Of a DNA stretch of 64,000 nucleotides, positions 41,598 to 52,559 are shown one piece after another. How positions within the stretch are numbered: position 1 is the stretch's first letter; each line of letters starts with the position of its first letter. The notes beneath the pieces were generated by a model. It was not told the origin of the DNA and did not search any database. It worked only from the letters and a program-made list of their open reading frames with translations. The position numbers and the translations under genes were made by a program. The DNA is taken from the NCBI GenBank assembly GCA_020638575.1, contig JACKIH010000003.1, forward strand, positions 1,841,501-1,905,500, read 5' to 3'. This stretch comes from Rhodospirillaceae bacterium. Lineage in GTDB: Bacteria; Pseudomonadota; Alphaproteobacteria; DSM-16000; Inquilinaceae.

Positions 41598-43417
41598 CAC
41601 CACCGTCGCTCGAATTTCTTGCGCAGCCAAATCGCCAAGGCGTTCATGAACACCAGGAAGGCCAGCAGCACCATGATGCCGGCCGAGGTCCGCTCCACGA
41701 AGCCGCGCTCCGGCAGCGTGGCCCACATGAAGATCTGCACCGGCAGGGCCGTCGCCGGGTCCATCGGCGTCGCCGGGTAGTCGGTCACGAAGGCCACCAT
41801 GCCGATCATCAACAATGGGGCCGTCTCACCCAGCGCCTGGGCCATGCCGATGATGGTTCCGGTGAGGATGCCGGGCATGGCAAGCGGCAGCACGTGGTGG
41901 AAGATGGACTGGGTCTTCGAGGCTCCGACCCCCAGAGCCGCCTCGCGGATCGAGGGCGGCACCGCCTTCAAAGCGGCACGGGCGGCGATGATGATGGTCG
42001 GCAGGGTCATCAGGGTCAACACCAGCCCGCCCACCAGCGGTGCCGACCGTCCCAGATTGGCAAAGTTGACGAAGACCGCCAGGCCAAGCAGGCCGAACAC
42101 GATGGACGGCACCGCGGCCAGGTTGTTGATGTTGACCTCGATCACGTCGGTCAGCCGGTTCTTCGGCGCGAACTCCTCCAGATAGATCGCCGTGGCGACG
42201 CCCAGCGGCAGGGCCAGCGCCAGCACGATCAGCATCATGTAGAAGGAGCCGACGATGGCGACGCCGATGCCCGCCTGCTCCGGCTGGGTGGAGGCGCCGT
42301 TGGTGAACAAGCTCCAGGCGAAGCGGCTGCCGAGATGGCCGTCGGCCTGCAGCCGGTCCATCCACTGCAGTTGCAGGTCGTTCACCTGGCGGCGGCTTTC
42401 CGGCAGCTCGCGGCTGATCTGGCCCTTCATCATCACGTCGACGTCGCTGGCGGCGAGGAAGTCGAGCGTGATGGTCTGGCCGATCATGTCGGGATCGGCG
42501 AGCACCATGGCGCGGAGCTGGTTGCCCGCACCGCGGCTGATCATCTCGTCGACGTACTCGGCCAGCGTGCTGCGCAGCCGGTCGGCCAGGTCGGCGTTCT
42601 GCAGGTCATCGGGGGAGAGCGACTGCTCGGCGAAACGCAGGCGCACCGATTCCGCCGCCGCGTCGTTGACGGCCCGGGCGATGCCGCGCAGCAGGCCGGT
42701 GCGCTCGCGCGGATCGGTGACGCTGTCGGGGATCACCCGATCGGCGAAGGGCTCCAACAGCTCGGCATCGACGAAGCGGCCGCGCTGCAGGTCGGCGAAT
42801 GCGATGGGCACATCGGCCAGGGCGCCGCGCAGTTCGCCCCTCAGCCCGATCACGGCCGCCAGGTCGACGCGGCCGCGCAGGTCGTCGCTGAGGAAGTCCT
42901 CCACCGGCGGCATGGTGTTGAGGTTGGCCAGCAGGCCCAGCGGCTGCGGCTGGGCGAAGTCGGTGATCCCGGCAAAGTCGATGCGGCCCGACGCGATCTG
43001 CGCGTCCAACTCCTCGATCAGGTTTTCCGCCCGCGCCCGCGGCAATGCCAGAAGGGTGTTAAGCGGCACCTGCTGGTTTTCCAGGTCGAGCAGGTCCACC
43101 AGCGCGCCTTCCACGAGCTGGCCGTAGTTGACCATGGCCAGATCGTCGGGATCGCGGGCGCCGTCGGGGTCCACCGCCTGCGCGTCGATGGTCACGTCGA
43201 TCTCGAAATAGGATTGCAGGAAGGCGCTGTAGCCCGCCTGCACGATGGTCACCAGCAGGATGGCCAGCATCGTCACCGACAGCACGATGGCCGCGATGCC
43301 GTAGAGCTGGAAGCGCAGTTCCGCGCGGCGGCGGCTGCGCATCCGCCTGGCGAGGGCGGCAGCGATGCGGCTGCGGCCCTCGGCGCCGGTGGGATCGGCG
43401 GTCGTGACGCTACTCAT
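41597..43417 (-). CDS. pstA: Phosphate ABC transporter permease PstA with large N-terminal periplasmic domain
   Basis: 606 residues, about twice the E. coli length. TM1 lies at about 40-62 (IAAIVLSVTMLAILLVTIVQ). A periplasmic region of roughly 300 residues (65-370) follows, related to the DUF3333 extension found in alphaproteobacterial PstA. Then comes the MetI-type permease core with five TM segments (IVGSFYMMLIVLALALPLGV onward), the EAA loop (IREAALGVGASKTQSIFHHV) and ALGETAPLL. It pairs with PstC to form the channel. Overlaps pstC by eight bases. The extension may contact PstS or the cell wall; unproven. Confidence 0.94.
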   Translation of the reverse strand: MSSVTTADPTGAEGRSRIAAALARRMRSRRRAELRFQLYGIAAIVLSVTMLAILLVTIVQAGYSAFLQSYFEIDVTIDAQAVDPDGARDPDDLAMVNYGQLVEGALVDLLDLENQQVPLNTLLALPRARAENLIEELDAQIASGRIDFAGITDFAQPQPLGLLANLNTMPPVEDFLSDDLRGRVDLAAVIGLRGELRGALADVPIAFADLQRGRFVDAELLEPFADRVIPDSVTDPRERTGLLRGIARAVNDAAAESVRLRFAEQSLSPDDLQNADLADRLRSTLAEYVDEMISRGAGNQLRAMVLADPDMIGQTITLDFLAASDVDVMMKGQISRELPESRRQVNDLQLQWMDRLQADGHLGSRFAWSLFTNGASTQPEQAGIGVAIVGSFYMMLIVLALALPLGVATAIYLEEFAPKNRLTDVIEVNINNLAAVPSIVFGLLGLAVFVNFANLGRSAPLVGGLVLTLMTLPTIIIAARAALKAVPPSIREAALGVGASKTQSIFHHVLPLAMPGILTGTIIGMAQALGETAPLLMIGMVAFVTDYPATPMDPATALPVQIFMWATLPERGFVERTSAGIMVLLAFLVFMNALAIWLRKKFERRW

Positions 43418-44792
43418 ACTGCTCTCGGTATTTGCGGACCACGTAGAGGGCGATGATGTTGAGGCACAAGGTGATCACGAACAGCGTCAGCCCCAGCGCG
43501 AAGGCCACCAGGGTCTGCGGGCTGCCGAATTCGGTGTCGCCGGTGAGCTGCTTGACGATCATCACCGTAACGGTGGTGACGCTCTCGAACGGGTTGGCGG
43601 TGAGGTTGGCGGCGGCACCCACGGCCATCACCACGATCATGGTCTCGCCGAAGGCGCGGCTGACGGCCAGCAACAGGCCGCCGACGATGCCCGGCAAGGC
43701 TGCCGGGAACACCACCTTCTTGATGGTTTCCGAGCGCGTGGCGCCGAGCCCGTAGGAGCCGTCGCGCAAGCTGCGCGGCACCTGGGAGATGATGTCGTCG
43801 GACAGGGAGGAGACGAACGGGATGATCATGATGCCCATGACCAGCCCGGCGGTGAGTGCGCTCGACGCCTGGATGTCGAGCCCCACCGTGAGGCCGAAGT
43901 CGCGCAGCGCCGGCCCGACGGTGACCAGTGCGAAGAAGCCGTACACCACCGTCGGGATGCCGGCGAGGATCTCCAGCAGCGGCTTGGCGACCGCGCGCAC
44001 CTGGCCGCGGGCGTATTCCGACAGGTAGACGGCGGCGAGCAAGCCGATGGGGCCGGCCACCATCATGGCGATGAAGGAGATGAAGATGGTGCCCCACAGC
44101 AGCGGCACCAGGCCGAAGTCGTTGGCCGCGTTGTCGGCATCCTCGCGCGGAAAGCCGGGGTCCCACACCGTGTGGAAGAAGAAGTCCTGCGGCGGCACCA
44201 TGCTGAAGAAGTGCAGGGACTCGAACAGCACCGACAGCACGATGCCGATGGTGGTGAAGATGGCGACGCACGAACAGATGATCAGCAGGTACTTGATCAC
44301 CTGTTCCACCCGGTTGCGCGCGCGCAGGCTGGGGGCGATCAGGCGCTGGGCATAGGCGAAGCCGAAGATCGCCACCGACAGCATGACGGCGAACATGGCC
44401 CACCGGCCGATCGCCGCGAGATCGTTGATGCGCGCTGCCGCATCGACCATGTAGGGCTGGACGTTGGACGGCTGCGGACCGCCGCGCGCCAGGATCTGGA
44501 TGGTCGTCAAGATGAGGTTGAAATCGTCGCCGCCGAGCGCCCGCACGTCGTCCGGCAGGCTGCCGATCACCACCTGCTGCACGATCAGCGGTTCCAGGAC
44601 CATCCACAGGCCGAGCACCAGGACCGCCGGCAGGCCGCACCACAAGGCGAGGTAGGTGCCGTAGTAGCCGGGCCGCGAATGCAGCACGGCCACACCGTCC
44701 CGGCCGGCCGTCGCCAGCGCCTTCTGGGTGCCCTTGCGATAGGCGAACGCAGAGAACACCAGGAAGATCGCAATGATCAGGAAGACGTTCAT
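43410..44792 (-). CDS. pstC: Phosphate ABC transporter permease PstC
   Basis: 460 residues, longer than E. coli PstC (319), with an extra N-terminal part: one TM (MNVFLIIAIFLVFSAFAYRK), a second at about 45-65, and a soluble segment with GSLPDDVRALGGDDFN. The permease core begins at about residue 160 and shows the EAA loop SLRDGSYGLGATRSETIKKV, then LLAVSRAFGETM. ATG 44792 is chosen over an upstream open stretch (44849). Extended PstC and PstA occurring together is usual in alphaproteobacteria. Separated from pstS by a 231-base gap containing a strong hairpin. Confidence 0.94.
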   Translation of the reverse strand: MNVFLIIAIFLVFSAFAYRKGTQKALATAGRDGVAVLHSRPGYYGTYLALWCGLPAVLVLGLWMVLEPLIVQQVVIGSLPDDVRALGGDDFNLILTTIQILARGGPQPSNVQPYMVDAAARINDLAAIGRWAMFAVMLSVAIFGFAYAQRLIAPSLRARNRVEQVIKYLLIICSCVAIFTTIGIVLSVLFESLHFFSMVPPQDFFFHTVWDPGFPREDADNAANDFGLVPLLWGTIFISFIAMMVAGPIGLLAAVYLSEYARGQVRAVAKPLLEILAGIPTVVYGFFALVTVGPALRDFGLTVGLDIQASSALTAGLVMGIMIIPFVSSLSDDIISQVPRSLRDGSYGLGATRSETIKKVVFPAALPGIVGGLLLAVSRAFGETMIVVMAVGAAANLTANPFESVTTVTVMIVKQLTGDTEFGSPQTLVAFALGLTLFVITLCLNIIALYVVRKYREQYE

Positions 44793-44969
44793 CGGGAGGG
44801 GCCTTGACGGTGGGCGCGGCCGGCACCCCGGAGGACCCGGCGGTACCATGGCCTATGGCGAAGGACGGTCACCCCGGCGCGGTCCACTTGCCAAACCGGC
44901 GGCCCCGTTGCCAAGCGCTTTCGCGGAGACCCTGCCCCGCTGCCGCACGGACCCGGCACCAGCCGCGGC

Positions 44970-45008
44970 AACGGCACCGACCCCCCGCGATGGACGGTCG
45001 GCGCCGTT
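44970..45008 (-). terminator. Intercistronic hairpin between pstS and pstC
   Basis: 13-bp stem AACGGCACCGACC (44970-44982) / GGTCGGCGCCGTT (44996-45008) with one G-T pair and a 13-base loop, beginning 16 bases after the pstS stop. There is no T-run, so it may be a partial terminator or an mRNA-protecting structure that lets PstS be made in excess over PstCAB, as seen in other bacteria. Confidence 0.55.
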
Positions 45009-45023
45009 GGACCGGTTGCCTGG

Positions 45024-46025
45024 TTAGAGGGTCTCGCGGGCCTCGAAGCTGGCGCGCTGCTCTTCCTGCTCCTCCACCGACAGCGGGATCAGGCCCTGGT
45101 CGACCAGAATGCCGTTGGGGCCGGTGATGCCATCGGACAGGAAGAATTCGACGTACTGGGACAGGCCCGGGATCACGTCCAGGTGCTGCAGCTTCACGTA
45201 GAAGAACAGCGGACGGCTGACCGGGTACTCGCCCGACGCGATGGTGTCCAGGTTCGGCTCGACGTCGTTGACCGTGGCCACCTGCAGGCGGTCGCGGTTC
45301 TCTTCGTAGAACGACAGGCCGAACACGCCGATGGCCTGCGGGTTGGTTTCAACGCGGGCCACCGTCTCGGTGTAGTCGCCGGCGATGTCCACCGCCACGC
45401 CGTCGGAGCGTACGTCGGTGGCGCACTCGATCTCCAGGCCCAGCTCCTCGGCAACCATCTCGCAGCCGGCTTCGATGACGTTGTCCTCGAAGACTTCGCG
45501 GGTGCCGTGGTTCTCGCCGGGAATGAAGGCCAGGATTTCCTGGTCCGGCAGGGCCGGGTTGACCTCCGACCAGTTGGTGTAGGGGTTGGCGACCAGTTCG
45601 CCATCCACCGGCACCATGGCGCCCAGCGCCATGTAGAGGTCGCCCGTGGTCAGCTCGAAGGTGGGGCCGTCGATCACCGAGGCGAAGACGATGCCGTCAT
45701 AGCCGATGCGGACTTCGTGGATGTCGGTGACGCCGGCCGCGGCACAGGCCTCGATCTCGCTGGAGCGGATCGGGCGCGAGGAGTCGGCGATGTCGATGGT
45801 GTTGTTGCCAACGCCTTCGCAGAACTGGCGCAGGCCGCCCGACGACCCGCCGGACTCAACGATCGGGGTCGGGTATGCCGCGAAGGTGTTGCCGAACTCT
45901 TCGGCCACGGTGCTGGCAAACGGCAGCACGGTCGACGAGCCGGCAATCTGGATCTGTTCTTGCGCCTGAGCCGCGCCGACCATCGCCACGGTGGAAACGG
46001 CGGCGAGAGCGAAAAGCTTTGTCAT
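45024..46025 (-). CDS. pstS: Phosphate-binding periplasmic protein PstS
   Basis: Binds phosphate in the periplasm and feeds PstCA. 333 residues with a signal peptide (MTKLFALAAVSTVAMVGAAQ, then AQ). Mature protein starts with IQIAGSSTVLPFA (the phosphate-binding SST loop), followed by PIVESGGSSGGLRQFCEG, IDIADSSRPIRSSE and PGENHGTREVFEDN. Many acidic residues. Two or more cysteines (QFCEG, EACAA, AGCEM, ECATD). A Pho box lies about 150 bases upstream of ATG 46025. First structural gene of pstSCAB-phoUB. Confidence 0.95.
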   Translation of the reverse strand: MTKLFALAAVSTVAMVGAAQAQEQIQIAGSSTVLPFASTVAEEFGNTFAAYPTPIVESGGSSGGLRQFCEGVGNNTIDIADSSRPIRSSEIEACAAAGVTDIHEVRIGYDGIVFASVIDGPTFELTTGDLYMALGAMVPVDGELVANPYTNWSEVNPALPDQEILAFIPGENHGTREVFEDNVIEAGCEMVAEELGLEIECATDVRSDGVAVDIAGDYTETVARVETNPQAIGVFGLSFYEENRDRLQVATVNDVEPNLDTIASGEYPVSRPLFFYVKLQHLDVIPGLSQYVEFFLSDGITGPNGILVDQGLIPLSVEEQEEQRASFEARETL

Positions 46026-46173
46026 GACCTGATGCCCCTGACTGATTTTGGCGGGTACCCCGGCCGCGGCGCGACCGGGATGCGGGCCCGGCCGACCGCC
46101 CAAGGTAAGGAGGCCGGCGACGGTTCAACGCCGCATCGCGGAGGCGACAGTAGACCCACTCAGCGATCAATTT

Positions 46174-46202
46174 TTTTCAGTTACATTACATTTTCGTGAC
46201 AG
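46174..46202 (-). promoter_or_regulatory. Pho box upstream of pstS
   Basis: On the minus strand three 7-base units occur with 11-base periodicity: CTGTCAC (46202-46196), ATGTAAT (46191-46185) and CTGAAAA (46180-46174), separated by GAAA and GTAA. The consensus is CTGTCAT units 4 bases apart. The gap 46026-46333 contains no gene and is noticeably AT-rich around this site, so it is the phosphate-responsive promoter of pstS. Confidence 0.75.
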
Positions 46203-46333
46203 GCACGGCCGCCAATATTCCGCCGATTGTCGGCGCATTCCAAATAAAACGCTGAACACCACACTCAATACTTGGTTAACTGGACTTGGGGCCGACCTAC
46301 TTTCTGAGTATTGATCATGAGCAGCTAGCGCAC

Positions 46334-46660
46334 TCACCATTTGACCAGCTCCAGAATGAGATTGAAGACATTGACGACGACCAAGGCAATACTGATCAGC
46401 GTACGCCATGGCTCGCCCCACCACGGCCCCCGACTTCTCTTGTTGCCACCGCCGGATCCCTCTCCGCCCGTCTGGTCACCCCCACCGCCGGAAGATGACT
46501 TGCCGGGCCGCCTGCCCCGCATGGCCGGCTTGCGGGGGGTGCGAGCGGCTGCCCGAACAGCCTTCCCGGTGGACGCCTTGGCCGATGCAGCGGTGTCGAG
46601 CGCCGCCGGGCGTTGGTCGTTGCCGTCCGATCCTGTCGATCCTATTCCTGTTTTGTTCAT
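46334..46660 (-). CDS. Small tail-anchored membrane protein between phoR and pstS
   Basis: 108 residues. The first 80 are low-complexity and basic (KASTGKAVRAAARTPRKPAM, then GKSSSGGGGDQTGGEGSGGG), followed by PWRTLISIALVVVNVFNLIL with ELVKW, a single C-terminal TM helix, so the protein should be tail-anchored with a flexible cytoplasmic arm. GGAGGG lies 6 bases before ATG 46660. It sits in the phosphate operon and a second Pho-box-like array lies 260 bases upstream. I know no family with this layout in Pho operons. The Gly-rich part makes database matches unreliable. Confidence 0.6.
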   Translation of the reverse strand: MNKTGIGSTGSDGNDQRPAALDTAASAKASTGKAVRAAARTPRKPAMRGRRPGKSSSGGGGDQTGGEGSGGGNKRSRGPWWGEPWRTLISIALVVVNVFNLILELVKW

Positions 46661-46917
46661 AACTTGCCCTCCGGTTGGGAATGGCAATCGGTGTCGTGCT
46701 CCCGGTCCCGCCTTCGCCGGACCACCGGCAGCAGATCGGTCCCACGGGGCACGCGCCGTCCGGAGTCGATCCTGGTCTTCTTATTGGGAGGCACGCCGCG
46801 CGGCCGTCCTGACACCGGGTGCGCGCGCGGGGGGTCTGTTGGGACGGTTCAGGCGATCAGCGCCCATGGTCGGCCGCCCCAGATGGCAGGACCATAGGCG
46901 CGATCGGCGAGTCCCTG

Positions 46918-46946
46918 ATTACGTTTACATTAAGAGTTCGTGACAA
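46918..46946 (-). promoter_or_regulatory. Second Pho-box-like array across the phoR stop codon
   Basis: On the minus strand: TTGTCAC (46946-46940), GAAC, TCTTAAT (46935-46929), GTAA, ACGTAAT (46924-46918). Unit length, spacing and the linkers GAAx and GTAA match the array before pstS (20 of 29 positions identical). The phoR stop TAA (46932-46930) lies inside the second unit. It would drive the small membrane gene at 46660. The remaining bases 46661-46917 show nothing else. Confidence 0.55.
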
Positions 46947-48543
46947 CATCCGAAGGGGCCGCCGGCCCCGTGCCGGCCAGGCGATGGCCCACGGCTGCCG
47001 GCCGCCGGGCCGGCAGGGCGACGGCGAAGGTGCTGCCGGCGCCGATCTCGCTGTCGACGCTCAGCCGGCCGCGGTGGCGGTTGACGATGTGCTTGACGAT
47101 GGCCAGCCCCAGCCCGGTGCCGCCGATCGCCCGGCTGCGCGCCGGGTCCACCCGGTAGAACCGTTCGGTCAGCCGCGGCAGGTGGCTCTTGGCGATGCCG
47201 TCGCCCTTGTCCGCCACCGCCACCACCACGGCATGATCGCCGCGATAGTGGGAGAACGGCGCCAGGCTGGCGGAGACGGTGACGTCGGTGCCTTCGCGGC
47301 CGTAGTTGAGGGCGTTGTCCACCAGGTTCTGGACCACCTGGGTCAACTGGTCGGAGTCGCCGAAGACCGCCGGCAGGTCGGGCTCCACCTTCACCACCAG
47401 GCGCATGCGCCGGCGCGCCGCCCGCAGCTCCAGCGTGGCGACGACGCCGCGCACCACGCTGGCGATGTCGACCGCGCCGGCCGGCGGCAGGTGCTCGTCC
47501 AGCTCGATGCGCGACAGCGACAAGAGGTCGTTGACCAGGCGCGACATGCGCCCGCTCTGTTCGTCCATGATGGCAAGGAAGCGGTCGCGCGCCTCGGTGT
47601 CGTCGCGGGCGGGCCCGCGCAGCGTCTCGATGAAGCCCATCAGGGTCGATAGCGGCGTGCGCAGCTCGTGGCTGGCGTTGGCCACGAAGTCCGCGCGCAT
47701 CTGTTCGGACCGGCGGATCGCGGTGATGTCGTGGAACGTCACCAGGGCGGCCCGGCGTCTCGCCTCCTCCCGCTCGCCGCGGCCGGCTTCGCCGCTCCGG
47801 GCCATGGGGTAGGCCTGCACGCGCGCCTGCAGCACCTGCTCGATGGGCACCGGGCGGGTGAACTCCACGGTGCGCGATTCGCCACCGTCCAGCACCGCGT
47901 CCACCGCCCGCAGCACCTCAGGATGGCGGATGGTCTCCGCCAGGTCGCCGCCTTCGGCCCGCACCCCCAGCATGGCGGCAGCAGCCCTGTTGAGGCGCAC
48001 CACGCGGCGCCCCTGGCCCACCAGCAGCAGCGGATCGGTGAGGCTGTCGATCAGCCGGTCGGTCGCCTCCAACTGGCGCTGCGCGACCCGGCAGCGGTTC
48101 TGGTCGGTGCGGTGCAGCCGCGCCACCGCCAGGGCGAAGCCGCGGGCCAGCCGGGTGATGGGGCGCGGCACATCGGCCGGGGCACCGTTGACCAGCGCAT
48201 CGACGTAGCCTGCCACCGTCGCCACGTCGCGGTTGAACAAGAGCCCCAGCCCCGCCACGGCGAGCTGGATCGCCACCATGGCGGCGACCCCCGGCCACGC
48301 CGCCAGCTCACCCATGGCGATCAAGACGGCCAGGGCGACGTGGGCCGGCAGGGCGAGAACGGCCCCCAGGATCAGAACAGGTCGTGCGGAGTCCCCAAAG
48401 CGCGGCATCAGCTCTTCATCAACCTGAAGCGGCCCTGGCGGCCCACCGTCGGCCGCTCCGCCCTCTGAAGCAGGCGCAGCGGACACCACTTGGACGGACG
48501 CGTCCGCCGAAAAACGATTGGAAATGTTATCATCCGTCGGCAT
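46930..48543 (-). CDS. phoR: Phosphate regulon sensor histidine kinase PhoR
   Basis: 537 residues. A 50-residue polar N-terminus precedes two TM segments (about 55-78 and 85-104), then a PAS domain (about 160-275, DRLIDSLTDPLLLVGQGRRV, given in full at 20 residues). The HisKA domain has phospho-accepting H292 in FVANASHELRTPLS, and the ATPase domain has N box NLVDNALNYG, DKGDGI, and GGTGLGLAIVKHIV. It senses Pst activity through PhoU and phosphorylates PhoB. ATG 48543 is preferred; a TTG six codons upstream is possible. The long charged N-terminal extension is unusual. It begins the pho cluster but phoB is at the other end. Confidence 0.94.
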   Translation of the reverse strand: MPTDDNISNRFSADASVQVVSAAPASEGGAADGGPPGPLQVDEELMPRFGDSARPVLILGAVLALPAHVALAVLIAMGELAAWPGVAAMVAIQLAVAGLGLLFNRDVATVAGYVDALVNGAPADVPRPITRLARGFALAVARLHRTDQNRCRVAQRQLEATDRLIDSLTDPLLLVGQGRRVVRLNRAAAAMLGVRAEGGDLAETIRHPEVLRAVDAVLDGGESRTVEFTRPVPIEQVLQARVQAYPMARSGEAGRGEREEARRRAALVTFHDITAIRRSEQMRADFVANASHELRTPLSTLMGFIETLRGPARDDTEARDRFLAIMDEQSGRMSRLVNDLLSLSRIELDEHLPPAGAVDIASVVRGVVATLELRAARRRMRLVVKVEPDLPAVFGDSDQLTQVVQNLVDNALNYGREGTDVTVSASLAPFSHYRGDHAVVVAVADKGDGIAKSHLPRLTERFYRVDPARSRAIGGTGLGLAIVKHIVNRHRGRLSVDSEIGAGSTFAVALPARRPAAVGHRLAGTGPAAPSDVVTNS

Positions 48544-48582
48544 CGGTTTCCGCTCAGCCAAATGAAACTTTTGCGACGATTT

Positions 48583-48608
48583 GAGGACTATGAGAAATGC
48601 AAGTCCTC
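48583..48608. promoter_or_regulatory. Inverted repeat upstream of phoR
   Basis: Perfect arms GAGGACT (48583-48589) and AGTCCTC (48602-48608) with 12 bases between, in the AT-richer phoR-maeB gap. It could be an operator or a leader hairpin in the phoR mRNA. Confidence 0.35.
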
Positions 48609-48709
48609 ACAGACAACTGCAAGCGGTTTCAATTTGAGGTGATGTGCCAGGGCATCGCCACCAAGGGCGCTAGGCGGGCCGGAACCGGATCAACACAGCG
48701 CCACAGCGC

Positions 48710-50983
<2,274 letters not shown>

Positions 50984-51192
50984 GGGCCGTGCGTCCTTCC
51001 CCATCCTGGCAAAGTGCCGATTGCGGGGCCAGGATCGGCCTGCGGTCGCTTCGGCTTCACAGAGATTTTGTGTCATAGGTCCGCGGATCGGAGGCGCCGT
51101 CAAGATCCTCCGGGCCGCTGGGCCGCGAATGGCTGCGTCGCCCCGGTGGGCATGCTATCGCAGCGCGTCTGCCACGATCCCGGGGACTGCCG

Positions 51193-51894
51193 GTGAACTT
51201 GCGCCCAATTGCCGACCGCATGGCCACCTATCTGGAGCTGGTGGCGCTCGACCAGGCGCTGGGGTTCGAGGTGCCGCGCCCCGCCGGAGCGGTTGCCGCA
51301 GCCCTTCCCGCCCCTCCGCCGTCCGTCGTGGAGGCAAGGCTGCAGGTGCTGGTGGACGCCAACATCCTGTTCGCCGCGCCCATGCGCAACCTGCTGATCG
51401 CCTGCACGCTGGCCGGGCTGGTGCGGCCCCGCTGGTCGGACACCATCCAGGAGGAATGGACGCGCGCCCGCCACCGCCAGGAGCCGCGGCTGAAGGAGGA
51501 GCGGTTGGCGCTGCTGCGCGCCCTGGTGGACCACACGGTGCCGGACGCGCGGGTCGACGGGTTCGAGGGGCGCATCGGCGAACTGCGCCTGCGCGACCGC
51601 AACGACCGCCACGTGCTGGCCGCGGCCATCGAGGCCGGTTGCCCGGTGATCGCCACGCGCAACCGCAAGGACTTCCGGCTGCACGACCTGGCGCCCTACG
51701 GCATCCGGGCGGCCGATCCCGACGAGGTGCTGGGGCCGGCCGCGGCAGACGCGCCCGAGGCGCTGGCCTGGGCCGCCGGCCTGCATCGTGCGGCCCTGGG
51801 CCATCCGCCCCCCGCCCGCTATCTGCTGACGCTCAGGCGCGAACGCCTGCACCGGGTGGTCAAGGTGCTGAAGGCAACCGCCCCGGCCCGCTGA
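51193..51894 (+). CDS. PIN-domain protein (orphan toxin-like RNase)
   Basis: 233 residues. The PIN core starts at about residue 50: LQVLVDANILFAAPMRNLL (first Asp), SDTIQEEWTRAR (Glu), LRDRNDRHVLAAAIEAGC (Asp pair) and VIATRNRKDFR (Asn/Asp), so the acidic cluster for Mg-dependent RNA cleavage is complete. The N-terminal 45 residues are extra, with a Pro/Ala linker, and the C-terminal 60 residues form a helical extension. No small antitoxin gene is next to it, so either the N-terminal arm restrains it or it is a solitary housekeeping nuclease. GTG 51193 start; ATG 51220 is an alternative. Confidence 0.78.
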   Translation: MNLRPIADRMATYLELVALDQALGFEVPRPAGAVAAALPAPPPSVVEARLQVLVDANILFAAPMRNLLIACTLAGLVRPRWSDTIQEEWTRARHRQEPRLKEERLALLRALVDHTVPDARVDGFEGRIGELRLRDRNDRHVLAAAIEAGCPVIATRNRKDFRLHDLAPYGIRAADPDEVLGPAAADAPEALAWAAGLHRAALGHPPPARYLLTLRRERLHRVVKVLKATAPAR

Positions 51895-51936
51895 GAGGGG
51901 GACGGACCGGAGCAGCCGCCCTGTCTGCCGGCCGTC

Positions 51937-52425
51937 CTAAAGGAGAGTCCGGCGGACCTCCGGCCAGTGCGCATCGGCCCTGGCGATATTGGCTGCCCGT
52001 TCCTGGTCCCACAGGCTGCGCACCAGCAGCGAGTAGTTGAGGTAGAGCTTGCCGCCCTCCAGCGTCCAAGCCTCCGGCACGGTGGACGCCACATCGCCGC
52101 GCGACATGGCGAAGGCACAGTAGCCGCCGTATTGCGGTGCCCAGCGTTCGGGGTCGGCGGCGAAGGCATCGCGGTTGGCGGTGGTGGCAAAGCGCCAGGT
52201 GGCGCCGTTCCACACATGGGTGATGGCAGGGTCGCCCGCCACCGGGCCGGCAGTGTCGAAGTAGGCGACGGTGTCGCTGCCATCGATGGCGACGGCATCT
52301 TCCACGTAGACGACGCTGGCCCGGGCGCTGCGCACCGGCAGCAGGGCCGGCAGCAGTGCGGGCACCAGCAAGAGCCCGGTGGCGGCCAGCGCACCGCGGC
52401 GCGTGAGCGTTGGGATGGACGGCAT
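51937..52425 (-). CDS. Exported YHS-domain protein, copy 1
   Basis: 162 residues. A Tat-like signal (TLTRRGALAATGLLLVPALL) is followed by a YHS-type domain: VAIDGSDTVAYFDTAGPVAG, WNGATWRFATTANRDAFAAD, PERWAPQYGGYCAFAMSRG. Such proteins lack the metal Cys/His pairs of classic YHS domains and are often found in alphaproteobacteria in the periplasm, possibly binding metals or haem; the role is unknown. Similar in order and sequence to the next gene (52560-53045), so tandem duplicates. Confidence 0.82.
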   Translation of the reverse strand: MPSIPTLTRRGALAATGLLLVPALLPALLPVRSARASVVYVEDAVAIDGSDTVAYFDTAGPVAGDPAITHVWNGATWRFATTANRDAFAADPERWAPQYGGYCAFAMSRGDVASTVPEAWTLEGGKLYLNYSLLVRSLWDQERAANIARADAHWPEVRRTLL

Positions 52426-52559
52426 GGCGGGTCCTCCGGCGGATCTCGGGGACACTGCGCGGATGGGGCCGCCGCAGCGTCAGTGACCCAAGCTTGGACC
52501 GCAGGAGTCCGGCAGGGAAATCACCCGCCATCACGCTTCGGCGATAGGAAAACGGTGGG

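Noticed and set aside
46341..46943. A 200-codon open frame on the plus strand opposite the small membrane gene and the phoR end
   Set aside because: The minus-strand gene has a good ribosome-binding site and a clear TM helix; the plus frame does not.
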